From the NCBI GenBank assembly GCA_038049695.1, contig CP142455.1:34013501-34077500 (forward strand): a stretch of 64,000 nt of DNA, given 5' to 3'. Origin of the DNA: Cinnamomum chago (taxonomy: Eukaryota > Streptophyta > Magnoliopsida > Laurales > Lauraceae). Under the pieces are notes generated by a model. That model was not told the DNA's origin. It ran no database searches and saw only the letters and a program-made list of their open reading frames with translations. A program made the position numbers and the translations under genes. Shown here one piece after another: positions 1 through 11,165 of the stretch (positions are counted from its first letter, which is position 1; each line of letters begins with the position of its first letter).

Positions 1-23
1 TTGAAATTTGTGAAAAATGAACC

Positions 24-3000
24 TGTAAGACCCCGACCCGAGTGAACCCGATTAGTACTAATTAAGTTGCGTGTTAGTGCTAAGCTTGATTAGTGATTTT
101 TGGTTAAGATGGGTTTGGAATGGCTTCTGATATAGTTTTGGGGATTTTGATTGGCTTTGTGCTAGTAGGGCCCTTTGGGGGTTCCTTTTCATGTCATTGC
201 ATATGATTGATGATTTATCGGAGATTTTTACACGTATGATTTTAATCCCGTTTTACTCGTTTTAATGATCCCAACAACTTTGATGTTGATCCCGTGTTCG
301 TTTGAGATCCCGAAACCCGAATTCTTGGCCTTGAGGGCAAAATAGTCATTGCACACAAAATCTGTACCCAAAACTTGATATTCCCGAAACCCGCAAAACA
401 TAGACTTTTTGGAAACTAGATATTTCGACGATCATTTCTTCCTTCTTCGTCGAATTCATCCGAGGACCCGAGGGAGATGATTTCAACCTATTTAGCTCCT
501 TAAGTTGTGGGACCCAATCCATTGTTAACATAAGGGAACCCATTTCCCCATTCCCTTCATCCTCCCATCTTCATTTTCCAGCACAAAAGAGAGGGAAGCT
601 AGGGTTTTCCCTTTTCTTCTCCTTCTTCATTCTCCATCACTCAATCCACTCTCAAGCTTGCACCTAGGAGAGATTGGAGATCATCATCTTCCTCACCTCA
701 TTGAGAGCTTTCTTTCAATAGTCCTTGTGGAGCAAATCATCCATTCCAAGATTTCCTTAGAGCTTGTCATTGCCATTAGAGAACCTTGCAAGTAAGTATT
801 TCCCTCTATCTTCTAGAATTGTATTCCTTGGACCTTAGAGAAGCTTCACCCTTATTATTGGAAGATTTCTTTATGATTCCATTGTTTGACCATTTTAGGG
901 TTTTATTTGGGGTTTTTGCCTTGTAGCTTGGATTCATTGTCTTTGGAGATTGTTAGAGCTTGATTCCATTGTTAGAAGACTTAAGGCAAGTGAATGAATG
1001 ATGTTCCTAAGCTTTTATTGATTTTTGGACATTTTCCATTAATGTGCATTTATTGCTTTATTTTGAAATGAATGCTCATGATAAGTATTAATGGCACATT
1101 GATAATCTTGGAGAAGTAGTAGTTATGACATTGAATATCTTCTTGTTTTGTTGCAAATGTATATACATTGTGAAGTTGTTTCCTTCTCTCTTTTTCTTGT
1201 GGAATGTATGGTTGGTGAAGGAGAAGAATGTTGATTTAATGGAGGTTTTGTAGTAGCTTGAATGGAGAAATGGATTTCTCATTTGATGTGTAAGAAGGGC
1301 TAGAGAAATGTTGTAAAAAGGAAGGAAAGAGGGCAGCTGAACTGGTCCGGAATGCATTTCTGGACCGTTCGCTCGAGCGACCGTGACCGTTCGCTCGAGC
1401 GACCAGTCCAGAAACGAATTCGAGAATTCCAGTAGCTAGTTCGCTCGACCACATTTAAATATTCGCTCGAACGATGAGTTCGCTCGAGCGAACTGTCAGG
1501 TTCGCTCGAGCGATGCGGTCTGCCTGAACTGTTTCAAATGCACTGGGCCAAAAATTTTGGCCGATCGATCGGACCGAAGTGGATTTTGAGATTTTTATTT
1601 TTCTTGGACTCATTTGACCATGTGTGAGGATGTCTTGAGCCGATGCTCCTCACGGTTGGTTCAGTGACATCGATGTTCACTTCATTTCAATCTTGAACGG
1701 GACAGAATGACACGATATCTTCTTTCTATCTAAATATGAGACTTTTGGTTAGTTATCGCGAATTCTATTCCTTTCGATGACTGAGTAGGTTGCTCGATGT
1801 CTCCGAATTAACATCATACTTAGGATGGACCGTTTATAGCATTGATTTTCTACCATGACATCTAGTTATAACCCTAAGCTCATTTTAAGTTTTGAAAATT
1901 GTAGAAGTGCATAAGGAGCCCGGAATGTCTTCAAACTCAAGGAGTACCAAGTCATATCTATGATCGACATACGGGACCCCTATTCACTCAAATAGATCTT
2001 AAAACATTTATCTTTCCCGAATTGGTATAGTTCATCATATTTCTCTATTTCCAAGATTTACTTGTCATGAGTTGTTTTCCCGAAAGCATGATAGTAGCAT
2101 TGACTTGTCTCGAAATGTATTGCCCGACATGAAATGACAGTGTGCCCTTGAGCACCCCTGTTTTACCCGTTATTTACTGTACTTGATTTACTTGTATATG
2201 TCTCGATTGGTTTTATCCTATGTGTCGGCATCACTAAGCTTGGATACCTTGTCAGTCTGATCCACTGACTTGAATATCCCTCTCCCGTCCCGCCAGCTGC
2301 AGTTTGGATCCCGATGCCCGGTTTATTATCGTGGTCCCGTCCCGATACCCGGTTCGCTACCGTGGTCCCGTTCCCGCATTATTATATTGTATATATGTAT
2401 ACGTTGTTTCTCCTCACCTTGCGTGACTGAGATCGACGTCCCGTGATACTGTTGTCACTTTAGTGGCAGAGGACTTAGCTTTATGTGATTGCCACCCTGT
2501 TGTTCCCGATCCCTTGGTTACCTCATATGTTTTATCTTGTTTACTTGTTTTATAGCAAATGATTTACCGGTTTTATGAGAGTTCTTGTCTAAACAGATTT
2601 CTATGCTTTTCGAGAGATTTCATCTATTATATATTGTTGCATCTTTTCATTTTCTTGCCAGACCATCGTGTCTGACCCATTTGCTTTGGTACTCAGGTCC
2701 CGTTGCCGGTTTCCTTGAGGAGGAGCCGGAGGAGGCAGTAGGTGAGCTGCAACCTCTAGTTGAGTGGCGTGCTGACGATGTCATGTAGACATCGGGTTGC
2801 CAAGAGGCGTAACATTTTGGGGAGAACTTATTAACTATTCTTTTGGGTTATTCTTTTGTAGTATTGGCCTTTGTTGGCCTCTATTGTGGGAATGTAATTA
2901 ACTGATATTTTGTTTAACTTTGACAACTTGGGGAAACTTGCTATATATATATATCATTGCTCATTCTGATACAGTAATTACACTTATTGTTATGGTCTTC

Positions 3001-3195
3001 ATGACTAATGATAGTTGGACTATTTGATTTACTACATGCTTCCGCACTCAAGAAGAAATATTCATTGATTGTTGTGATATCCTCACCGCGGACACCTGTG
3101 GGAAATTGAATACTAATGTGCATGTTATCATTCCTTATTTATCATTATCGTCCCGATCCCGGATTAGTCCTACGGGCCGGTCCGGGGTCGTGACA
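24..3195 (+). mobile_element. Solo LTR A (Gypsy, Tekay-like family)
   Basis: A 3172-bp unit begins TGTAAGACCCCGACCC and ends GGGGTCGTGACA, giving TG...CA ends. It is flanked by a perfect 5-bp duplication GAACC (19-23 and 3196-3200). No internal domain, primer-binding site or second LTR follows, so it is a solo LTR, presumably left by LTR-LTR recombination. Long stretches match solo LTR B, for example around 345-470 against 39215-39330. It carries the palindrome array at 1365-1520 and a conserved hairpin motif at 2654-2697. Small ORFs inside it look accidental. Confidence 0.88.
1365..1520. repeat. Array of CGCTCGAGCGA palindromes in LTR A
   Basis: At least four perfect CGCTCGAGCGA palindromes and two degenerate ones (such as CGCTCGAACGA) lie within about 150 bp. 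A different palindrome, CCGATCGATCGG, follows just downstream at about 1561. The equivalent array occurs in solo LTR B and in the 3196-4241 remnant. Confidence 0.85.
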
Positions 3196-3324
3196 GAACC
3201 CTTGGTGAGCATCGAGGCTCAAGGGCTTGTATGTGGTTTAAGGATGAGAAAAAAGAGAGAAATGTATTAGAAGTTATACAAGGAAAAGGAATTTTCTGCA
3301 CTCAGCGAACACAGGCAGAAGCCT

Positions 3325-3605
3325 GTTCGCTCGAGTGACCCTTAGGTCCGCTTGAGCGACCAGGCCACTGCCTGGTCCAGTTGCAGGCAGAAGCCTATTC
3401 GATCGAACGACCCTTGGGTTCGCTCGAGCGAACTGCCCACTGTTTGGCCTGGAGCGAGACAGAGAGTGGTCCGCCCGAGTGACCTTGTGGTCCGCTCAAG
3501 CGAACTGTCTCGCTCCACAACTCGCTCGAGCGAACTGTCTCGCTCGTCAACTCACTCGAGTGAACTGTCTCGCTCGAGCGAAGTGTCAGTTCCGCTCAAG
3601 CGAAC
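3325..3605. repeat. Degenerate CGCTCGAGCGA palindrome array
   Basis: About ten copies of a CGCTCGAGCGA-like site are spaced 15-40 bp apart. Several carry single changes (CGCTCGAGTGA, CGCTCAAGCGA, CGATCGAACGA). The array is in the LTR remnant outside solo LTR A, so it belongs to an older related insertion. Confidence 0.8.
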
Positions 3606-4241
3606 ATGCCGGATTCAGGAAGAAGAATCATTTCCATTTATGTATTTTCTTGAGAGTTGAAAACTAGTCTATGTTAAGGGTTTTGGCTTGACATTGTGTA
3701 AATGGAGCTTTGAAATGCAACCCAACTTTGAGGACACCAATCTTTGTATATTTCCAACATTTGGGGTCCTAATTACACAAAGGTCAATTAATAACCTTAA
3801 CACGCGTTTAATGGATTTCGTGTTTGAACCTCCGTTTTGGTACTATAAGTACCATCGTGTATTCGTTTTGGATTTCATGTATAAGGTCATTTGAAGATTT
3901 GTTTCAAGAACCAAAATGGGGATCATTTCTTAAGCGTGCTATGCATATAATTATGCTTTTGCTAGTCGTGCCTTGTCTTGTTATGATAAGTGATTCCCCT
4001 TTTTATCTCGACGTTTTTAGACCGTGCTTTACTAGTTTTATGCATTCATGAATTCAAGTGAACACCACTGAGCTTGGACTGCCCCTTCAGTTTGATCCAC
4101 TGTCTGAGGGTCCTTAAACATGTGGACTGTCTGCAGATTGGTCGTGTATTTATTACACATCGTGCCTGTCCGATTCCGCGGCCGGAATCCCCATATTTGT
4201 GGGAATCGTGTTTTGTTTACATTATGTATATCGTGCGTGTC

Positions 4242-4885
4242 CACTACAACAAATTGCACTTTTAGCCACGTTTTTTGGCGACGCTTTTATAATATCGTCG
4301 GTGAAAATTAGACTTTTACCGACGTTTTATAGAAAACGTCGATAGAATGTGATTTTCACCGACTTTTTCCTAAAAACGTCGGCAAAGTTTACTGTTGGAA
4401 TTTACTTTATTTAAAATCAGAGATTATTACCGACAAATTATAAAACGTCGGTAAAGTCGACCTTTAGCGACGTTTTATTAGTTTTACCGACATTTTTTTT
4501 GTCGATAAAAGTCGTTTTTATTTTATTTTTTGATTTTACCGACAAAAAAAAACATCGGTAAAAATATTGTATTTTTTATTTATTTTTATTTTACCGACGA
4601 AAAAAACGTCGGTAAAAGTATTTTATTATTTATTTATTTTTCTTTTTTTTTTGCCAACGAAAAAAAACCGTCGGCAAAGTTAAATTTTATTATGAGGTGT
4701 AAAATAAATATTGAATTGAACTTTTAGCGACATTTATGTAAAACGTCGGTAAAGTTGAATTTTATTTTTAAGAAAATTAAAAATGAGGGAGCTTTAACGA
4801 CGAAAATGTTTTTTTGCCGACGAAAATAAGCGTCGGAAAAAGGTATTACCGACGTTTAGTATAAAACGTCGGTAAAGATGCATTT
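4242..4885. repeat. CACTA terminus and subterminal ACCGACG repeats
   Basis: Beyond the CACTA end the sequence alternates ACCGACGTTTT-like words with their complement AAAACGTCGGT, roughly every 30-60 bp, separated by A/T-rich spacers. Many adjacent pairs can fold into small hairpins. Arrays of this kind are the transposase-binding region of CACTA elements. Here the binding role is inferred from the family. Confidence 0.85.
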
Positions 4886-4914
4886 ACTTTTTTCCTTCTT
4901 GTTTCCCTCTCCCG

Positions 4915-5300
4915 CCAACGCTCTAAGGCTCCTCTTTTCTTTTTCCCTCATCTGCTCATCTCTCTCTCATCTGCTCGTCTCTCTCGTTTCCCTCTTCCGC
5001 TAACGCTCTAAGACCCTCTTTTCTTTTCCCTCTTTTCTTTCTCTCATCTGCTCATCTCTATCTCTATCTCTCTCATCTGCTCATCTCTCTCTGGATCGGC
5101 GCTCTCTCTCTCTCGATCTAGCTTTTCCCTCTTTTCTCTCTCTCATCTTCTCATCTCTCTCTCTCGATCAGCGCTCTCTCTCTGTTTCTCTCGATCTGCT
5201 CTCCTCTCTCTCTCTCTCTCGATTTGGCTTTTCTCTCTCTCATATGCTCATCTCTCTCTCTCTCTCTCTCGATCGGCGCTTGATCTCTCTTTTAGCTCTT
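4915..5300. repeat. CT-rich microsatellite, possible CACTA 5' leader
   Basis: Long (CT)n tracts are interleaved with CGATC and CATCTGCTCATC words that recur several times. The region lies between the subterminal repeats and a possible splice donor (CTCTGCAG followed by GTTAAC) near 5575. A possible acceptor sits at about 8582, just before the TNP2 start. A non-coding first exon is plausible but unproven. Confidence 0.5.
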
Positions 5301-5579
5301 TCCCTCATCTCCCTCACCATCTCCATCTCCATTCCCTCATCGGCATCATCTCCATTACTACTCGCACAGACCTCAACCTCTCCATCTCTGTTGATCTCAA
5401 AATACCCATCTCTAACCCAACTCAGTTATCAGGCGTAGACCCATCCCACTGAGAAAACCGGTGCCCCCTTCTCCGGTCGTCTTCTCCAAAGCCAGCACTA
5501 GTTTGACCCCTTTTCCGGTCGTTTCTCCAAAGCCAACAGGAGTTTGCTGCCTCTGCATCTCTCTCCTCTCTGCAGGTTA

Positions 5580-8500
5580 ACTCTCTTTCTCATATCTTCT
5601 CTCTTCATTTCATTTATTTACTGAAATCTGAATTATTTGCTATCTTTTGTTTTGCAAAAATATCTATGTGTTACAGTTCTATGCTGTGGTCCAGTTCTAA
5701 TGAGATGGAATGAATTGAATGTTAGGTTTATATTGTAAGGTTGCCTGTACTGTGGAATGGAATGTTTATGTATGGCACTAAAATTGTTACATTTGTAAGA
5801 AATTTTTTTTTTTGGTAAATGTTACATTTGTTGTTGCTTTATATTGTCTCAGTTTTATATTCAAACAATAATGGAGGCCTCTCCATATTTGCCTTTTTTT
5901 TTATTTAAATTGGCAGCTGCAGCAGCAGAGAGACTCGCGTTTCACTCGGAGAGAAATGCTGGGATCCCTCTGATCCCTGTTGCTGGCTTGACATGTTTCG
6001 CCCATGGATTTAGCTTGGCACCTTGGCGGGTGTGTGGGGGTATGTGCACTCTGCACAAACTCCATTTATTTATGTCTGTACAATTGGAAAGTTGGGTATG
6101 GTTTTGTGGTTGCCTTTAACTTGACCCTGAATCATGTTTCTTTCCAATTAAGTAAATTGCAAAGGAAGAAAGGAAGGGGTACTGAGGGAACATAGAGAGC
6201 TAATGGGAGCCTTTGTTTATGATACTGGGATTGGAAACAATGATGGGATGACCTTGCTCTTGCTGTGCTTTAGTTGACCATACCCTCAATAGAAAAGGAG
6301 TGATGTACCCTACCTACCTAAGTACCCATCTAAGGGACAAGGAGTGGTTCCTTAAATCAAATCCCCAATTGCTTCATTTCGAACTAATTGAATGCCCATC
6401 ATCTTCATAACAGCCATGGTTCTAAAACTCGGCCTAAATCGAATCAAACTGCCTGGTTTGTATAGGATTTGTGACCATCACCAATACTGATTTTTACGGG
6501 TTCAGCCCAAAACCAAAAACTACACTGAAACTTAGCTCTCTCCACCTTCTATGGACTCACAAAATTATCATTTTCTAACTATTCTTGAAAAAAAAATTAA
6601 AGAAAAAGAGCTGAAATAAAGTTAAAAAAAATCAGTTAAGAACCAATATATCAACCATGCTTTAAGACTTGGACATTGCTGATAATGATTACAAATTACT
6701 CGTATGGGACCAGACAGATCCCAGAACCTAGCATAGCATATGTACCTCCTACTTACTTTCGAAAGTGTCTTCAGCATTATATTATGTGAATGAATGAATG
6801 AAATCCATGTGAGGGAGAGTTACTTGATCTGGGACTTTGGCCTTTGTCAAATGCCAAGTTCAGTTGATTAATGCATCCTACTTGTATCTCGAGGCACTTG
6901 GGGGAATTTAGTATTTTTCGATGCTCGCTTTCCATCATCAATCTCACTTGTTTAAAACGAACGTGTTCCAATCGTATCTTAGAGGAGATACTGTTGCAAC
7001 TCCTACCAAAAACATAGCTGTCAGAGTTGCTTTGAATCTCTCTGTCCCTCATCCCATCCTTGGACATGCCCAAGTGGGCCAAACCTCTAATGTGGTAAAC
7101 GGGTTGGGTCGGGTAAAAATGGGCCAGTAAACCAAAGGCGTCTATGGGCTGAAGCTCAACCCACATCTGGCCCACATTTAAAATAGTTCAGGTAACCACA
7201 CTCCACACCCAATGAGAGTCAACCTGGTCTGACCCACATCTCCTGCATCCAATGCAAGTCAACCCATTTAACTCAACCCAACCTGATCCAACCTCCCCAA
7301 TCCATTTCAAACATTAAGAATGTACTTGACTTTGATTGCAGACCAACAGAAGCCCAACATAAGCGTGGCTCATTCCCAATAAAATAACCTATTCTAAATA
7401 CCAAAACAATAAGCCTTCAAACTGTTTAAATGGGTTTAGATATGGTCGATGCTGACCCAACCCATTTAAATTAGTTGTGTTGGTTATGCAAGTCAACACC
7501 TTGCTCACTTAAATGAGGGTCATGTTTTCTTGACCCATAATAATTGCAGGTCAAATGCAGGCCAGATTAGCGGCTTGGGTCAGATTCTTCTACCGCTACC
7601 AAAAGTGGTTAAACATGGGCTGGGCTAACACAGAGATCTGATTGCTTTGGGATGGATAAGGTTCTTCATCAGGATTGTGCTTGATATTATGTCAAAACAC
7701 TTACTGCCAAATGCTTCTCGAATGGGCAGGGCATGATCTATTTTGGGCCCAACAAGTAGAGTGAAGTGGGTGGTGCACCGCTGAGTTCTGATGCCTTCTT
7801 GGTAGTAAAGTTGGGACTTTGGAGAAAGTTTATGAAGTGAAACATCATGTCAGTCTGTATTCATACCTTTGCCTTTTATATATATATATAGAGGGCTGCT
7901 CCCCTTAGCTGCAACCCACCTTAATATCAACTGCAGGCATGTGAGGGGAGCAGCTGCAGCCCCCCTCAATGCCTGCAGCTAATATTAGAGGGAAGCTGCA
8001 GCTGAGGAGAGCAGCAGCCATATATATATATTGTCTGATTAAGGATATGAGCAGCCTGCCCCTACTAGTGCGATATTTGATAGATGTTGTTTTGGGTTTG
8101 TGACGGGTGCGCGCGCGCGGACTTCCCAGGATATGGTGTAGATGCAGATGGTGAAATGTTACGAGTCAGATCATCATAACCATCCATCCAAATGGATGAT
8201 TGACAAAATGGGTCATCTTGTTTTATATGTCCACTTGTAACAATTTGATTGGGTATGTAGAATTTCTGGTGAGAGTGATTACACATGGGCCAAGCTGTTC
8301 CATGTGCAGAATAGTCAAGTTGTCACTGAAAACTTTGATCAACTCCAATTGTCTATGTGGTTTTCAACACATTGGCCCAAAGAACATCAATAGCCCACAG
8401 TTTACAGGTGGCTCTTGTGCTGAATGAGTGCATATATCCTTAACCAATGTTCAACATTGGGTCTCCACTCCAAGCATTTGCTACTGCTGGTTCATTTTGG

Positions 8501-8589
8501 TTACATTAGGTAAGAAATGCATGAATAATAAGAATACAAGGATTGACCCATTGTTTCTAATTTCTAATTTTTTTGTGATTAGGTTAGAT
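5580..8589. other. Non-coding interior of CACTA element (possible large first intron)
   Basis: No recognisable protein is encoded in these 3 kb. The stretch 7060-7620 is rich in degenerate CAACCCA / TGGGTTGGG words. A hairpin element sits at 7891-8020, and a short (GC)n run lies at about 8109-8119. The 132-codon minus-strand frame at 6777-7175 has no recognisable motif. Confidence 0.5.
7891..8020. mobile_element. Candidate hairpin MITE in a TA microsatellite
   Basis: About 130 bp is bounded on both sides by (TA)n. The ends are imperfect inverted repeats: GGGCTGCTCCCC...AGCTGCA at left, TGCAGCTGAGGAGAGCAGCAGCC region at right. A perfect inner pair, CTGCAGGCAT (7931-7940) and ATGCCTGCAG (7969-7978), would extend the fold. 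TA flanks would suit a Tc1/Mariner-type miniature element, but a duplicated target cannot be separated from the TA repeat. Confidence 0.5.
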
Positions 8590-10358
8590 ATGGACAGGAG
8601 TTGGATATTACATTATCAGAACCGATTTAGTGCTGAGTACATAGCTGGGGTGAACTCATTTATTAATTTTGCAAAGGCGAATTCCCCTGGGGCAGTGTTG
8701 ATTAACTGCCCATGTAACGATTGCTATAACCATCGGAAGCAAGATTATGTAACCGTGAGAACTCATTTGCACATTCATGGAATGATGGTGTCATACCTAC
8801 GGTGGATATTTCACGGAGAACCTATAGTTCAACCCGATGATTCAGATGAGAGCGAGGATGAATCAGAAGATAATCAGGATTAATACGATGAGTTGATAGA
8901 GGACCATCGTATGGGAACTTACTTGGATGAAGATACTCAAGAGAGGGTTGATGTGCAGGATTTTGAAAGTTTGTTGAAGGCTTCTCAGCGTGGCCTGTAC
9001 CCAGGATGCAAAAGCTCAGATACTCTGTTATCGTTTGTCATCAATATATTGCATGTGAAGGTAGAAAGTGGGTGTAGCAACAAGTCGTTCGACAAGGTTC
9101 TGCAGATTTTTAAGGACTTCTTACCCGAAGGTCATGTGGTGCCGGCCTCAGTTTACGAGACGAAGAAATTATTACGTGACTTGGGCATGGGATACAAGAA
9201 CATAGATGCTTGTAAACACAATTGTGTGTTGTAGTGGAATGAGAATGCTCAATTGGATAAATGTCCAGAATGTGAAGAGCCTAGGTACAAGGTCAATGAT
9301 GGAAAGCGAAAGAAAATCCCTCATAAGGGGCTCTGTTACTTCCAGTTGATACTGAGGTTACGCAGATTGTATATGTCAAGGAAGACAGCCACAGAGATGA
9401 GATGGCACAGTGATAAGCGCGTTGACGATGGGATAGCGCGGCATCCGGCTGATTCAGTGGAATGGAAAGAACTTGATAAGAAATATCCAGAGTTTGCCCA
9501 AGAGACACGTAATGTGAGGCTGGGGTTAGCCACCAATGGATTCAATCCTTTCGGTAACATGAGCACCTCTTATAGCATGTGGCCTGTCATACTTATGCCC
9601 TAAAATTTGCCACCATGGATGTGCATGAAAGAGCCATTCTTGATGATGTCATTACTTATTCCAGGACCAAACTCACCGGGAAACGATATCGATGTATATC
9701 TGAGGCCCTTGGTTGATGAGTTGAAGGAGTTGTGGGATCATGGTGTATCGACTTATGATGCCTCCACTAAACAGACATTTTAAATGCATGCGGCTGTGAT
9801 GTGGACGATAAATGACTTTCCTGCGTATGGTAACTTGTCTGGGTGGAGCACTAAAGGTTATAACGCTTGCCCCTCGTGTAACGACGGGTCGTTAGGGGTG
9901 AAGTTGAAAGATAAGATTGGGTACATTGGCCATCGAAAATACTTGGAACTGAACCACCAATGGCGTAGAAGCAAGGCCTTCAACGGTCAGCCTGAGCGTG
10001 AAAAGAATTTTTGGATTTACCGGGGCAAAAGGTACTAGACCAACTAGAAGAACTAGCGCCGGTCAAGTTTGGAAAGAATAACAAAAGACCGCGTGACTCT
10101 AGAGAACTAAATTGGACAAAGAAAAGCATCCTATTTGAATGGCCCTATTGGAAGTGCAAAAAACTCCGACACAACCTTGATCCTATGCACATTGAGAAAA
10201 ACATCTGTGTATCTTTGGTTGGAACAATTTTGGGCATAAAGGGCAAAAACAAGGACACCGATAAAGCGCGAAAGGATTTGAAAAATATGGGCATCAGGCC
10301 AGAGTTGCATCTAGTGGAGAGGGGCGATGGATCCAGCTTGAAGCCGGGTGCCTCTTAC
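8590..10358 (+). pseudogene. TNP2-family CACTA transposase, 5' part (decayed)
   Basis: The start chosen is the ATG at 8590, opening MDRSWILHYQNRFS. This is the conserved beginning of the N-terminal transposase-associated domain, which includes a CPCNDCYNH cysteine cluster. The following segments match the TNP2 transposase core: KCPECEEPRY, the region around GLATNGFNPFGNMS, SPGNDIDVYLRPLVDEL, ACPSCNDGS and NLDPMHIEKN. Stops interrupt the frame at 8881 (TAA), 9232 (TAG), 9601 (TAA) and 9781 (TAA). A frameshift lies near 10020, after which the frame at 10011-10358 continues. The coding sequence stops at the X insertion and resumes at 62036. The family enzyme cuts and moves CACTA elements; this copy cannot encode it. 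Confidence 0.88.
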
Positions 10359-10515
10359 TATTGACACCAAAAATGTCACTTTGCCTCTTCAACATCAAGA
10401 AAGCCACATGAAGTCGCATCCTACTACAAACAGGCAATGCCGCTTCAAGCATCAGATCTTATCAGAATCACTTGAAAATTGATAGATCATTCAAGACAAC
10501 AAAAAGAGGAGTCCA

Positions 10516-11165
10516 CATTAAGTTTCGGGCCATTCCGACATCATTTGGCCTAACTTCACTCCTCCGGTAACCAAACAACGCTCCTGGCGGCGGTGGCGTC
10601 GAAGACATCAAAACTTTTGATCTGAGCCTATGGATGGTCCCAAAATACCTCCAAAAGGCTCCAAGTCAAATTTCAGGTCATTCCGATAATGTTTGACCCG
10701 ACTTTGACACTCCGAAAGAAAATCAAGCCTCTCGGCAGTGAGAACTACCGGGACCAGTACTCATCAAATGGAGCACATGGGCGGCTTCAACATACTTCAA
10801 AAGGGCTGCACATCAAATTTCAGGTCATTCGGACAACGTTTGACCCGACTTTGACACTCCGAAAGAGAATCAAGGCTACCGGTGGCGGAGCACCCTAAGG
10901 CCATGACATCCAAATCGAAGCTAATGGATCATCTCAAAATAACTCCAATAGGCTCCCTGTCAAATTTCAGGTCAATCGGACATCGGTTGACCGCACATCA
11001 AAGAATAACATCTTCCTCACGGCGAAATCAAGCTTAGCAGCGACGGGAACCCAAACGGCTTCAAAACTCAAAAGAACGCCCATGGTTGGTCCTATCTACT
11101 GCTCGGTAAGCTCCACGTCAAACTTCAGGTCATTCCGACATCGTTTGACCTAGTTTCAACTATTG
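10516..11165 (+). repeat. About 148-bp periodic repeats inside X LTR
   Basis: A motif close to TCAAATTTCAGGTCATTCCG, followed by ACAT(C)GTTTGACC, recurs with starts near 10516, 10665, 10813, 10960 and 11118. Spacings are about 149, 148, 147 and 158 bp. The second and third copies also share a longer downstream block (TTTGACACTCCGAAAGA). The same array is present in the 3' LTR from about 59650 to 60300. Confidence 0.8.

Larger units (their letters stand above)
1..4241 (+). mobile_element. Decayed Gypsy LTR remnant split by solo LTR A
   Basis: Bases 1-23 and 3196-4241 join once solo LTR A and one copy of its duplication are removed. The right part resembles the family of LTRs A and B. It has a cluster of about ten CGCTCGAGCGA-like palindromes at 3325-3605. 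A stretch near 4066-4115 (CACTGAGCTTGGAC, then TTTGATCCACTGTCTGAGG) parallels 2231-2270 of solo LTR A. No coding region is supported. Its right end is cut at 4241 by the CACTA terminus, and the left end lies outside the window. Orientation is inferred from the similarity to A. Confidence 0.6.

Noticed and set aside
6777..7175. 132-codon minus-strand ORF in the CACTA interior
   Set aside because: No recognisable domain, and it overlaps degenerate repeat words; too little to call a gene.
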